The translations under genes and the position numbers were made by a program. 64,000 nucleotides of DNA from Moniliella sp. 'wahieum' (taxonomy: Eukaryota; Basidiomycota; Moniliellomycetes; Moniliellales; Moniliellaceae), in contig RSEE01000100.1 in NCBI GenBank assembly GCA_003971905.1, positions 176,050-240,049 on the forward strand, read 5' to 3'. Below, piece by piece: positions 11,873-24,200 of the stretch. Positions within the stretch are counted from its first letter, which is position 1. Each line of letters starts with the position of its first letter. Under the pieces are notes generated by a model. The model was given only the letters and a program-made list of their open reading frames with translations, was not told where the DNA came from and did not search any database.

Positions 11873-12373
11873 GGCAGGGGGGCCATAGACGGAGGGTGGG
11901 AGCTGGGCGAGGAGGTGGGTGGTGGCCAGGGCGATGGAGCACGCGACGGTTTCCCTTTGCTCCCCTGGCTCGCACGCTGCCTCACACGGCCTCGCATCCG
12001 CCGCATCCCTCGGCACAAAAAAATGACGACTGCGGGCGGCGCTCGGCCGATTATCGATTACGCTCGCCGCCGCCAGCACGGCGCCCGTGTCTGTACATGG
12101 TCTTCCGGAGATAAGGCAGCACATGGCGCTTAGGCTCAGCCGTGACTCACGCGTCACGCGCCACGTGCCACGCTTGACGCGCCGTCCGCCTTCGGCCACG
12201 GGCCCAGTCACCAACGCAAGAAGCCCCGTCCAGGCCTTCTCCTCGGGTGTGGGTTCCTGGCTGTAGGCATACAAGTCGGAGATGAGATCTGAGAAGGGCC
12301 CACGGCAATCATTGGCAATCAATTATCATTTATCACCTCGTCTTGCTCGCCTTCGGCCCGCGGCATGCTAGTA
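11873..12373. promoter_or_regulatory. OPT promoter / BTN1 3' flank
   Basis: No gene. A 7-bp-period array TCACGCG, TCACGCG, CCACGTG, CCACGC lies at 12147-12173, containing ACGCGT and CACGTG cores 280-300 bp upstream of the OPT start. It could be a regulatory array for that gene. Confidence 0.45.
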
Positions 12374-14232
12374 CTACACCTGCTTGCAGAGGGTGTACCC
12401 GCGCGCCACCTGCGCCGAGCACAGCTCCAGCTCCAGCGCATCGACAACACCACGCCACCAGGATGCCAAGCGTGTCGCCAAAGCCCACACACCCGATGCG
12501 GAACTCGTGCTCCTGCGTCGCCCGCACCGCCGCCGTCTCGGCGCTAGCTGCATCCTCGTACTCCTCCTCATCCACCCTCGGCGGCGACATGCCAATGTGG
12601 TAGAGACTGATACACTGTCCACCCCACGCACACCATCCGTTAGACATACGCCAGCCACGAAAGAACAAAACAGAACAGAGCAGAACAAGACTAACTAGGA
12701 AGCCGCCGGCCAGCCCTTCGACCGCGATCAGCACGACGACCAGCGAGGGCGCGATGGATGTTCGGAACCAATGAAAGACCGCTCGGTAGATAGAATGACG
12801 AGCAACGTGCATTGGCAAACCGCAGGCGCCCACAGCCACTGGCGCGGATGGCAGGCAGTTTGAATACCGACACGGACGATCGGGAGAGAAAAACAAAGGT
12901 CTGGTAGCACAGTTGGTAGAACGCATAGTAGTCGGCTAGTTTCTTGTAAATGCGCGACAAGAGTGGGTGCTCAGCACTGCTGGGTAAGGGGTATAGGAGT
13001 ACAGGGCTGACCGCTTGGTTAATCAAGTACTCCGCCAAGTACACTCTGCCCTCGTCCTGTCAGTAGGGTACAACGTGCACGAGAGCCTGGGGGAGGCCCT
13101 GGCACAGGCCTGAGCCTCCGGCCCGAACTGAGAAACGTACAAAAATAGAGGCAAAATGTATGGGAGCAGCATTGGTTTGAGCAGCCCCAGCTTCTCGTCC
13201 AAAGATAGCTTGACCTGCTTGGTCGTCCTCAACAAGTGGGGTTTCGTACGTTGTTGGACCCGCATCGGGAGCCACGGGGGCCGAAGCGACCTGGTCCAGT
13301 ACCTGCAACTCATTTTCCGCCTCCTCCTCCTCATCAGCATCATTAGCATCGTCATGAGCATTGAGGTTGTAGTCGTCACTTTGATGTCCGGAGACGGGCT
13401 CCGAGTAGGCACAGCCGAATACAAGCTTGATTCTTGCTCGGCCTGAACAGTGGCAGGAGAAGGGAGGATGAAAAGATAGGCTAGGATCATTCCCCATGGC
13501 ATAGGGGATAGAATACTGAGCCCACCCTTAACCCCAAAGGGTCGCACAATCCACCACGCACCCTGCACCTACCAGGCCGGCCCCGCCAGTGCCGGATGCA
13601 AACCAGCCGACGCCATGCCCCGAAGCGCCAGCATGCGAGTACCGAGTAGACAGTTGGAGGAAAGTTAGTTCACCTAGACCGGAGCTGAAACTGGCCAGAG
13701 CAATGCCACACAGTCGGACGACAAGGGAAGGTGTGAGGGCAATCATCTGGGTTAGAAACGACGACAAGTCAGCAGCCACAATCCAAGAAAAAAGGGTATG
13801 TACAAAACGTACCATCAACCCTACAAAGCTCATAGTAGAGCAGATCCAGATTCGGCGCGCATACCGGACAGTACCCGTCAGAATATAGGGAAGAGGGCTT
13901 TGGATATGAGGCAGGAGCAATGTTGACGCACGCGACTACCCCCGTTGGCACGCCCGCCGGAAGGAGCTCGAGAGCAGCAGTAAGATGACGACGTAGAGAG
14001 CATTGTTGATGACGCCAAATATGAAAAAGGCAGCGGCGAGGCGGGCCAGAGCAGGATGGGTAGGGGTGGACAAATGAAGACGAGGGCACCAGGCGCCAGT
14101 TGTTCAGGCGGGAGTTCATCGGTGGCAGCAGCGATCGCGGCACCGGCGGACCGGGAGGCGTGGCGGGGGCGTGGTGGTAGGAGTCGTGGGCGTAATCGAC
14201 GCGTCACGCAGCTGAATGGACTCGGGGGGCAT
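12374..14232 (-). CDS. BTN1: CLN3/battenin-like lysosomal (vacuolar) membrane protein
   Basis: Vacuolar/endosomal multi-span protein of the CLN3 family (yeast Btn1), linked to vacuolar pH and arginine homeostasis. It starts at 14232 (MPPESIQLRD). Family blocks follow in order: FFIFGVINNALYVVIL-like segment near 14010, GVPTGVVACVNIAPA near 13935, ALASFSSGLGELTFLQL near 13700, GVGWFASGTGGAGLVGAG near 13590, an acidic loop near 13380-13320, YLAEYLINQAVSPVLLYPLP near 13030, YQLCYQTFVFLSRSSVSVF near 12900, and SLVVVLIAVEGLAGGFL near 12720. An intron (12615-12696, donor GTTAGT) joins to LYHIG and the C-terminal block EFRIGCVGFGDTLGIL; the tail ends LCKQV. Single-base frame changes occur, as elsewhere, near 14110, 14000 and 13050. 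Confidence 0.92.
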
Positions 14233-14767
14233 CACCACGGCGCGCCGCGCCGTATTCGCTCGACTTGGGGGGGAGGCCAGGTGGGGCGAGATGGTTTGGA
14301 GAGAGCAACCAAGGTCCCACACAAGGTGTCAATTGAATTGAACGTTCATCCTACGCCGCCCCACTGGGCCAACATTTTAATGTTTCATTTTCCTCAAAAG
14401 TCAATGTCCACTCGTGGTTTGTGGGGGAACGAAAGTTGATGGGATGTGTGGAAGAGTGCGCATGTATGGACAGTTAGGACAGCATAGCAAGTACTGGTAG
14501 TCGCGTTCAGGGTAATCATTTAGCACAGTGCCTGTAGACAGCGTCGCCTACCTCGCACCATCACAGCCACGTCCACACCACCACGCAACCTCTAGTGCGG
14601 CTGCACTCCCTCCCCTCCAGGACACATCGGATCTTGTCTTGCGGCAAAAGCATCTCTACACACTGACCTTCCCCCCAGCACAACAATCTCGGCCCGCCTC
14701 CCCGCCTCCCCGCCTCCCCACACACTTCCACTTGAAACCTGCTGCATCACGACTACCCCCCGCTAAT
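14233..14767. promoter_or_regulatory. Divergent promoter between BTN1 and the unrecognised gene
   Basis: 535 bp between divergent starts. The half nearest the plus-strand gene is C/T-rich with repeated CCCCGCCTCCC blocks (14700-14720). No recognised motif cluster. Confidence 0.45.
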
Positions 14768-16646
14768 ATGACGCATCAAAGCATTCATGCTGAACGTGAT
14801 GACTGCGCACATCGAAGCACAGTGACTCCGCCTGTTGTTGAGCAAGAGCATGCAGCCAGTGTACGTCCGGCCAGCAACAGCCAGATGGCCCTTCCCCACG
14901 CACCCGACCGAGGTGTCGAAAACAGCATTCAGCTGCTTCCCCCGCACAACCCCTCAATGCCAGCGATGTTGCAGAGTTGAAGAAGCAGGTCACGAAGGCC
15001 CTCAATCGCCAAAAGAAGGTTGGACATTTGGGTTCCAAACCTACCGGCGAGTGCATGCTGCGTCTTTTACTGCAAGTCATATTGAAAGCCGGATTTAGCA
15101 TCAAGCTCCCAGAAGAGGTTGAGCCACTTCGTTTTGACCAGATCAATGGCACCAATCAGCGTGTATGAGAGGATCCTAACCGCCGTGGACACGGCGTACT
15201 TCACCGAGCTTCGTCGCCTAGGTGAGATTGATCTGAGACGAGCGTACGAAGCCGGTGTCAGAAAGAGAAACTATGCCGGATTGTCATTCCTGCGTGGTAA
15301 ACACGGAAGTGCTCTCGTGAAAGAAGTCCTTCAACATGCCAAAGCCCGGTTTTATGACGACTTTGACAGTTTTTGGTGCTTATTACCAAATGGCTTCGCT
15401 CAGGTGGACACTGTCGTCAATGCTTTCCTCGAACGCAAGCGTATTGGGCATGGGCACATTCCCTCTTCTCCTCTTCAGGTGAGACAAAGTGGTCCTGAGG
15501 GTCCTGTAGAAGAAACTGAAAGTACCGACCGAACCATCCACGAACCCTCACACCCCGAGAATGCGGCCGCCCATGGTGGTATGACCGCGGAGGATGCTGA
15601 TGCAACATCGCCGGACGAAGAATATGGTACGTTGCAGTACGAAAGTGTTCTGGTCGCAGAAGCCAATATGGTTATTGAGACGGATGTATACCTGAAACAG
15701 ATGACCATCTATGGATGGCCCTACACAGAGCTAGGGAACAAGCCTTGCAGGAAGACCAAGATGGTGATCACCAATCACTCAGTTGCATCTCCCCTACGCA
15801 GTCTACCTCCAGTGGGACAGAGAGTAACGCAGTCCCAAACGACATTGCCAAAAATGATGTGGACATTGGTTCTTTTACGGACGACAGACCACTGGAGATC
15901 GAATTGAAGAATCGTCGTCGAATCACCAACAGACGAACGGTTACCCGAACCTCTCCTTACCCTGCAACAATCCTCCAGAAACAAATGATCTCTTGCCAAG
16001 CTGCTACCTCAAACCCCAACTCCTCTCATTCTCCCTCGCCCCCAAAACGAACGCAGATCCGAACATGGCATCCCCGTCGCAAGTGGTGCAAAACACAGTT
16101 GAAGCTGAAGACCCTATCCATTTCACATCTGAATTTCCTAACCGTGACCACAGCGTCAAACTGGAACCGCTCCTTCCTCAAGCTTCGGGAAGTGATGATC
16201 GCCTTAGGGCGCTTCCCGACAACGGACTTGTGCAGCCCAATACTCTCCTCGACGAACTGAAAGCAGCTTTTGCGCGAGACCCATTCGGGGACATAATATT
16301 GTGAACGACAATCGCATACGTCACATCATTCCAGTGCGTTTGATCCTCTTTTTGGTTTTGTGCTTTGGCCAATCTTGCGGTCGAAAAACAATGGCTAACA
16401 GTATCCTCTCTGTCGAAAAAGTATCTCTTGTCTGGAGGAGTAGATTATCTCTATGCGGTCTTGAACAATCCTGAATCTGGATGTCAGAAAAGAAAGCCAC
16501 GCCGCTCCGTTATGGAGACTATCTTCTGCGACACAGGTCTTGGAACCGCGACCCTGTACAGTCTCTCCAACTACAGGATCTTGCCTTCAAAGGACTCGTC
16601 CAAAAAGCATTCAACACGACGAGTAATCCAGCAGTGTGATCAAGAC
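14768..16646 (+). CDS. Unrecognised protein-coding gene (orphan candidate)
   Basis: I do not recognise the family. Coding character is clear for ELKKQVTKALNRQKKVGH (about 14975) and ILKAGFSIKLPEEVEPLRF (about 15080). It continues through an Arg/Tyr-rich helical block with YERILTAVDTAYFTELRRL (about 15165) and KARFYDDFDSFWCLLPNGF (about 15340). A polar linker with acidic and Ser/Thr-rich parts follows. The C-terminal part holds LLDELKAAFARDPFGDII (about 16245). After a likely intron with donor GTGCGT at about 16336 come KYLLSGGVDYLYAVLNNPE and a last basic segment YGDYLLRHRSWN ending at 16646. Frames change near 14980, 15165, 15740, 15985 and 16480. Base composition is visibly less GC-rich than neighbours. 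The basic first domain could bind nucleic acid or another protein, but that is a guess. Start 14768 is the first ATG in the N-terminal frame and is uncertain. Confidence 0.55.
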
Positions 16647-16944
16647 ATCCATAGCCAGATATGATACATATCCAACCCTTTCGTGAGGGGTTTGTGTCAG
16701 TTCGTACCCGCGCTATTATACCTTTCGGTTAGTCTCAACGCCTACCCATATTCCTTTTTTCCTTCTTTCTCTCTCTTACCGACCCTTTCAATCGCCTTAT
16801 TGTACAGTTTTGCTTGGCCTTATTGTCTTTGCCCGTAGCCTAGTTCCTCTTCCTCGCTTAGGCAAACTAAGACGCTTCAGCTCCCCCTCTCTTTTCTATA
16901 CTTGTGACCTGTTCCCTTTTCGGCCTCGCTACCCTACCCCTAAT

Positions 16945-17025
16945 TCTCGTTTTCTTTCTCGTTTTCTTTCTCGTTTTCTTTCTCGTTTTCTTTCTCGTTT
17001 TCTTTCTCGTTTTCTCTCGTTTTCT
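16945..17025 (+). repeat. 12-bp pyrimidine tandem repeat (CGTTTTCTTTCT)
   Basis: Six to seven near-perfect copies of TCTCGTTTTCTT, ending in shortened units. It sits in the 484-bp gap between the converging ends of the orphan gene and DUR3. The rest of that gap (16647-16944, 17026-17130) is T/C-rich 3' flank with no gene. Confidence 0.9.
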
Positions 17026-17130
17026 ATCACTGTGTTTCCCTAAGATTCAGAAAATGGAGCTTGCATTATAACTTGAGAAAGAGAAAAAAGGAAAAGATGA
17101 TCGATGCAACCTCAATAAGAGTTACACGTT

Positions 17131-19498
17131 TCACTTCCTTTTCACGTCACGGAAGATACCCGATACGATGGCGCGGAGCGCTGTTCGTGACTCCCAGATG
17201 GGGAGAATGACCACGATGAAGCTGCAGAGGAAGAGCCAAGCAATCATGATGCCAATCCAAGCAGCGAGCCCAGTCCCCGTCCAGATTCGCTTTGTCAACG
17301 CCATGCATGGGATGAAGACCAGGAAAGAAAGGAGAGACCACAGGAGACTTGTGTGCTCCAGACTGCCTCGCGATCGAGTTTGTCCGGGTCCAGTCCGGCG
17401 GCCAACACATACTCATCCCCTGGCTGGCGGATCCGTGTATAAGTGGCCACCTCCAGGTCATTGACAGTCGTCACAATTGCCTTGTCGTCCACATCGGGGT
17501 CTTGGATGGTGTTTTGTCCAATCCAAGCGCCGTGGCTTCCTCTCTGGCCAATTCGAGCTCCTGACGAGTATTGTGAATGTCATTCACCTGGTGACCCTGT
17601 GTGGCGGGAAGATGATCAGCCATGACCTCGGGTGCGTTCAACCCCCGAGTCTCCTCAAACGAGTAATTTTCCGGCCATAGGAGAGAGGTTGCAACGACAA
17701 AAATGACCGGCGTAAAGAACGAAAGGAGGTTGGCGATCACTTCGGGAATGTCGGCACTGGTCGTTTCCAGGTTGATCTTACCTTCGTATGACCAGGTAGA
17801 CACCATCCAGGAAAGCATGCCAATCGCCAATCCAAACACTGCACCTCCGGTGCATCCCCATTTGTTGGCCTTTTTCCACATGATGCAAGCCGACATTGGC
17901 ACCCGGCTGGTGCCACCCGATGCCCGTCATGCTGTAAAGCCTGGTGAGACCAAAACGTTAGCCGAACAAATTAGTACGCATCAGACACCAGTGGCGGGAA
18001 GGCCCCAGGCCTGAAGACGCACCAGCCCATGGATACGCCGACACGGTTCCATATAAGTCCGATAATGGCAAGAAACAAAGCCCAAACAATGATCATGATG
18101 TGGCTGCTGAGGAAAATCAGACGCGGAGAAGCCTCCGGCTTGACGGTCTTGACAATGTTGTACGCAAAGACGGAAGAAACGCCAACCAATTGAGCTGAGG
18201 TAGCCGAAGTAACGGCCAGATACAGGAGGATTAGAATGGCACGGGCCCCCGCTTTTCCCATTAGAGCGCCAGCAGCGGCAGCGGCAGGTAGTCCAGCTGA
18301 CACTTCCTCTGGAGTTAAGATCGGCATTGCTGGTCTTGGTGCACCAAGGCTCTGCCGGCCAATCCCAAAGCCGAAGCCATAGTCATTGGCACGGCAACCA
18401 GGCAATGCCACCAAGCATGAAAGCTCGGGACGCTTCGGGCCCACTAGACAACGCTCTTTGGGAGTAGGATTGATCGTTATAAACGGTAGCCATACCAGAT
18501 ACTGCTGTCACAATGGCAAAGTAGAGACCATTCAAACTTCGCATGATCAGGTAGGCCCACCCGCGTTGCCGCTCGCAGGCTCGATCTCGGCCGCACGGCT
18601 CAAAAGTCGAGCCATTTCGTATGGTGATCCAATCTTATCGTTGGTCGAGTACACAAAATGCGAAGCTGAGGATCATAGCAACCAAAAACCGTGTGAGAGT
18701 AATCGGCCAACAGGGTGCTGCGCATACCCCCACGAGCGTATACACGGCCACGCTAATTGGAGTGATGAAGAGAGCCGCAATTGTCGGCATGCCAGTCAAC
18801 GAATTTACGGTGGCACAGCCGCCCAGAACAAGCATGCTTCCCACTAGCACGTTGGTGCCGATGGCGAAACAGCCAAAAATAAAGTGGGGCACTTCTCCCC
18901 AGCGTTTCTGAATCACTTGGAGATAGGTCGAAACGAAAGGGGCGTTGCGCTTCAACCGATTGGCTAGTATGCTGAACAACAATACTTCAATCGTTCCTGC
19001 AGCTGCATACCTAATGGCACAGAAGAAGGAAAAGGGAGTGGAGGTGGTCAATACTGATACTCTCTCGAAAAAGCCAAATGGGACACCGGAATGCTGTGCT
19101 TCGTTTGGCGCTTCGTGCCGTAAATACATCCAATACGTCCAATGTGCCACCCACATCAAACAAAATACTGGCGTGATTTCCTGGGGTCATAGAAACGCGA
19201 CATACCAGTAGGCTCCCGACACGCCATATTGATAACTCTGACTACTACTCTGAAGTAGAGTCGCAGCCCATGTCCATGCCGATACAATGCCAGATGCCAT
19301 GAGGCCAGGTTTGACGCTGCGGGATGCAGACAAGAACTCGTCGTTGCTCTTGAGGTTGTTGTGAGTGTAGCGTTGCTGAAGGAAGGTAATGGCAAGCATG
19401 ACCACGGAGAAGCCGATGCCCAAAGCGATTACAACGGCCCAGCCCGTGCTGGGTTCAAGAATTTGCGTGGACATACTGGCGGTGGATCCAATCTCCAT
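17131..19498 (-). CDS. DUR3: DUR3-type urea/polyamine transporter (sodium:solute symporter family)
   Basis: Plasma-membrane active transporter of urea (and often polyamines), SSS family, about 650-700 residues and up to 15 membrane segments. It starts at 19498 (MEIGSTASMSTQILEP), followed by GWAVVIALGIGFSVVMLAI and the family block KSNDEFLSASRSVKPGLMAS then GIVSAWTWAATLLQSS. The middle carries RYAAAGTIEVLLFSILANRL near 18990 and VGSMLVLGGCATVNSLTGMP near 18800. Next come QSYSQRAL-like and GFGFG segments near 18400, then the late TM block WNRVGVSMGW near 18030. The C-terminus LPIWESRTALRAIVSGIFRD ends at 17131. Introns and single-base frame changes break it into about eight pieces. Three GATAAG sites lie 300-380 bp upstream, consistent with nitrogen regulation by GATA factors. 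Confidence 0.93.
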
Positions 19499-19803
19499 GT
19501 GTTGGATGCGTTTCTTCTTTTGCTGTGTTATATAGTCGCAGTTGCTGTGTGCATCAATCTCTCTTTGGCCACAAGATCGGACTGTTGCGGTCGAGCGAGG
19601 TGTAGAGAAAGTAGGGTGCTCAAATGGTGGTGGGGGTCAAAAGGCAAAAGGTGAAGGCAGTCCCTGCCTCAAAGCCATACATCAATTCATTTGTATTAGC
19701 CGAGGGAGGCGAGTAGTACTATAGATCAGAGAGATATCAGAACTAGATATCAAGAAGGGTAAATACCAGTACTCACGCAGTGGTGCAGTTGTTCGCTGTT
19801 TTT

Positions 19804-19880
19804 GATAAGGCCGCAGATATCCCGACCCAGCTCTAGGTCAGTGTGGGAGATAAGTGGAAAGATGTTCGGTGATCGATAAG
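19804..19880 (+). promoter_or_regulatory. Cluster of three GATAAG sites upstream of DUR3
   Basis: GATAAG occurs at 19804-19809, 19849-19854 and 19875-19880, that is 306-382 bp upstream of the DUR3 start. AGATAGG and several GATATC words are nearby. HGATAR is the binding core of fungal nitrogen-regulatory GATA factors (AreA/Nit2/Gat1-like), which are known to control urea uptake genes. Binding here is inference. Confidence 0.5.
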
Positions 19881-20060
19881 CCGATTAGAAAGATAGGTTG
19901 TTTACGCGGTTTATGGGCTTGCCAATATCATCATGCGCCGTACTCTCGGCGCAACGCGTAATTATAGCGGTTGTCTGCTGTATACTTAAGGGCGTACCCT
20001 GGTGAGCCACAGTACTGTCAAAAGTGCATAATGCAGCCCCTCAGGCTTCTCAGGGTCTCA

Positions 20061-20121
20061 GATGATCGATGATCGATGACCGGTGTAGTTTGAAGAGCTT
20101 GAAGCTTGAAGCTTGAAGCTT
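20061..20121. repeat. Two heptamer-periodic palindromic arrays
   Basis: GATGATC, GATGATC, GATGACC at 20061-20081 (ATCGAT cores), then GAAGCTTx3 at 20101-20121 (AAGCTT cores). Each array has an exact 7-bp period. They are part of a window-wide class of intergenic arrays. A closely similar GAAGCTTx2 array followed by GGTCACC words lies at 27999. Confidence 0.75.
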
Positions 20122-21295
20122 TTGAAGGGCCGACGGCCTCATCGGTCACCTGGGTCACCGCTCACCCCCCGCGCACCACCATCGCACCAATCTCCGCGCA
20201 AGCACAGCGATGATTGATTATCTCGACCACTGTGAGTGACTGCATTTTGTCTCGCCATTCATATCACCGGATCGCCTCTACTGCCTTGATTTCGCTCTCA
20301 TTTTTGAAAGAAGGCATGGGCTGGTGCGGGCTGCTCTCCGGACAATGCCCCAAGCATGAAAATGTGTCCCGTAACGCGTAAAGCGTGCAAGTATACTCTT
20401 CACTTTGCTGCGGGCAGGCCGGTGACCTACGGTGCTATTTACATCAAGTGAATGAATAGGTGCCAAATGACTTCTTCTGTTCACACACGATGTACGAAAG
20501 TCCTTACGGTGGCCAAGATTTATCCGTACGAGACTGGGAGAGCTCCTCGGCGCTTTTGCACACCAGCGTTTAGCTCCGGGAGAGAGCAAGAGCGACTATA
20601 ATGCGGATACGAGCCCGCCGGGCCGGCTGCAACCGCCCCGCCCCAGCTTGCTCAACATTCTGCCCACATAGGTAGCGGCATCTGGGGTGGGGGTAACTTG
20701 CCGAGTTCGGCCTACAGCCACACCCACTGGGCCTTTGGTGCGCTCTCGTAGTGTTGTTGTCCGTTGCGAGAACAACATGCTGTGGCGCGCCCTGGCCATA
20801 TGGACAAGGGCAAATTTTTCATCGGCTCATGCTGGAAACTAGATCAAATAAGGCGGGAGTCCGTTGTGCCCCCATGCACCAATCTAATAGACCCATTACT
20901 GTCGAAAAGAGCTCCACGAAGTCTGGGTTGCATGTGTGAAAAAGCATGGATTTGCTGTGACAAGACAGCGGGAAAAGGGTTCGATTGTAGTAACCGTAGG
21001 AGAAAGAGGGATGTGATGAAAAAAGGGATGTCAGGAGAAAGAGAGATGTGAGGTGTGATTACAGGAGGCCAAAACCGGATGCTGAAAGGGAGTCGGACGA
21101 CATAGAAACGAGGAGGGGGAAACGGGTAAGAGAGGTTGACCATATGCCAGCAGTCGAATGGAAGTGATTTCAGGTAGTGAGAGGTTCAAAGCTCAAGCTT
21201 CATTTGAGCCCACGGGCTTTGAAGCGCGCTTGAAGGAGAGCCGGCCCAGCACTCGGCGGCACCCCGCAAACGGGTTCAAGGAAATGTTGCTGCGC

Positions 21296-24200
21296 TTAGT
21301 GAGCCAGAAGATGGGACAGGCAACGCCTGAAGCAGCGATCTGTCACGAACCATAGGTTAGCCTTCTGTACACAGTACACACACGACTGGAGATAACGCAC
21401 AAAACAAATCAGCACGCCGAATGCAGTCCACGGTAATTGAAGGGCATGTCCAGAGTCTTGAGGAAATCATCGCCAGTGGCGTACTGGCAGTAGTCACACA
21501 AGTCCGTCGCGTTCGGGTTGTAGATCCGGCCGCCGGCCTCGGTAGCCCAAGCGCCAGCGTACTGCCCACATGTTTGTCCTGGGGGAGGGATAAAGTGGAA
21601 GAGATCAGAGCGGGCACACCACTTTCCGACCGTGTAAAATGTTGCCCACTTGGCCTCGGACGTAATGGGCGATAGGGTTAGCCCAGTACACCGCCTTCCA
21701 GATCCCAGGAAGAGAGCATGTGGAATGACGCTGCAAACATGAGGGTTAGTCACGATGAAAGCATGTCATGGAACGGCATACTTACACTCCGTTGGCAATA
21801 AAGAGCAAGGGAAGGACCAGTGGTACACCCTGGGACGCGATAGTGGCAGTCGGTGCGGTGCACGCGACGAGAAGGAGAAGACCAAAGCATAAACCGACAG
21901 GAGAAGTGTCATAAGGTAGAAGTAGCCCGCCCGCCAGGTTGCCTCGGAGTAGAATGCAATGTAGAATGCTGGGAGGAAGCTGGAGTAGGAGTCACAGTTA
22001 GCGTACGGTAACACAACATATAGTGAGAGAGGACGATAGACGTACTAGACAGTGGCAGTCAGGGCAGCCAGTGGGAGAGCGAGCGCAATCATGCTCACAA
22101 TGAGCACCCACCAAGCATAGACCTTGCTTTTGTCCTCGCGAGCATCAAAAATGTTGGTCAACTCGAACCAGCGGGCTAGGATACTGTTGATATAAACCGG
22201 AATGAAAGCAAAATCAAGATGACGAGGAAGGCCCCTCCTTGCAGCCCATGCACATTCCAGTCCATATGAGCGTAGAGGGCGGACCCGACAAACCGGTGAG
22301 AAGTATCTGTTGTATAACAAAAAGAGGGTGTGAGCCAACAGTGCACGCAGTCAACCGAAATCGCAGACATAGGAAACGTACGAGAAAATGAGCGAGTATG
22401 TAAAGGAACGTCACGGTAAGCATCCTTGTATTGACGAATGACCACTTCCCGAATCTGGGTCAAGGCTGGGGCGGCGAATTCGCCGGCCAACTCGGGTTGA
22501 CAGCATCACCTGCGAACTTGCTGCGACGGCATTCGTTTGTTCGATCATTGCTTCCACCTCGCGCCGTTCAGGGCTGGCATCCCACACCGAGGACCAGTGT
22601 CTCGTGGGTCGCGTGTGGTCGCTGTCAACTCCAAAATATATTCGGCGACGTTGTCGTTGGGTCACAAGGAGGGGCATTAGCACGTTCGAAATAGGAGCGA
22701 ATCTTGTTGCTGTTGCGGGAAGCCATAGCCAATGCCTCGTCTTTGCTGTTGACCACACCCTGGTCACCAATCTCGCCATTGTACACTACCCCCGGCCACC
22801 GTTCTGGAGAAGAAGGCACCGGTCGAATTGCTGGAACAGGTCTCACTGGGCTGGTGGATGGTGCAAACAATGGCTTGGCCGGACTGGGCCAAACGACGGA
22901 GCAAGCGACAGATTGCTGCACGCCCTGCCGAGTCCAGGCCACTGGTCGGTTCGTCAAGGAAGAAGAGCGAGAGAAGGCTTAGCGGCAAGCTCAACAGCAA
23001 TTGTCACTCGTTGCGGCGCTCAATGCTCAGACCTGCACCGGGCTGGCCAATCAACGCATCCTGCAAATCCTCCAGCTCAAGAAGCGCAAGATCTCATCCA
23101 CATCGCGCATTTTTGGGCATGCGGAACGGAGTGTGGGCTTCGTAGCACGGCCGAGAACGCAATTGCTTCCCTCACCGTCTGGGTCGGGAGATGGATGTCA
23201 CCCTGCATCACGAACCCGACCGTCTTTCCAAAGGATGCAGGCAATGGACCCCCGTCAACCTCCACCTTTCCTTCCATTTTCCCAAAGTTGATCCGTTGGG
23301 CAATAGCGTTCATCGCCGTGGTCTTTCCAGCTCCCGAAGACCCCATCACTGTCACAAAACGCGTCAGCTTTTCTGTTCCATACAAAGATGTGGGCGCGTA
23401 CAGCCATAGGAGGAATCAACAAGCAATCATTTCTCCAGCCAGGCCGCGCCAAGCCAGAAACTTGGTGCAGAAGCTCCCTGCCATTGTCAAGGGTGAGGTT
23501 GAGTCCCTCCAAGACAGAACAGGACGGTCGTCGAAGTTCGTCTGCGGAGAAGGCATGGATCCGGCGTCGTGCGCAAATGAGGAAGACCGGGACGGTACCG
23601 GAGTACTGTCGTTATCTGGAATGGAAGACGGGTCTTTCCCTGCTTCTCCTCCAGGCATTCGGCGTAGCGCGGCGAATAGCCTCCTTGGCCCGCTTGGTGC
23701 GGGCGAAGACAGTGACTGAGGCTCCGCTTCCCCAAAATTGTCTCGGAGGCAACGAGAGTGACCAACAAGTATAGTGCAGAGAATGCACAGGAAATCCCAT
23801 GGCACGTCCAAGGTGGTTCAATTTGTAGCCATAGGCCGCCTGTAGGTAGTCTTTACCCGGCACCACAATCTCCCCGGTCGACTGCAGCCAAGAGACAGGT
23901 CTGGTACCGAGCGTCACGGAGCTCTGAGAAAGGGGCAATGGAAGTGGGAACACAGGGGATATTTTCCCGGAAGTTGTTGGCCATCAAAGCTTCAAGAATG
24001 TATGCCACATTTCCGACGTATGACAACCACACACCCCCAACCCATCTCACGGCGGGCTGGACATAGCCACAATAGATGAAGATGACGTTAAGTGCCAACG
24101 TGCACCATCTGTTCATGATACAGTCAGCCCCCAAAATACCTGAGAATGACGCAACGGAGCAGAAGGATCCAGATACTCACCGGATAGCCTCGCTGAAGCC

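Larger units (their letters stand above)
19499..21295. other. DUR3 upstream region / ABC transporter 3' flank
   Basis: 1.8 kb without a recognisable gene. The first 400 bp is AT-richer with GATA motifs (19804-19880) and AGATATC words. The interval 20061-20121 holds two 7-bp-period arrays (GATGATC units, then GAAGCTTx3). Further right, purine-rich stretches (GGAGAAAGAGGGATG, about 20995-21050) have no coding signal. Some of this may be long promoter or non-coding transcript DNA. Confidence 0.55.
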
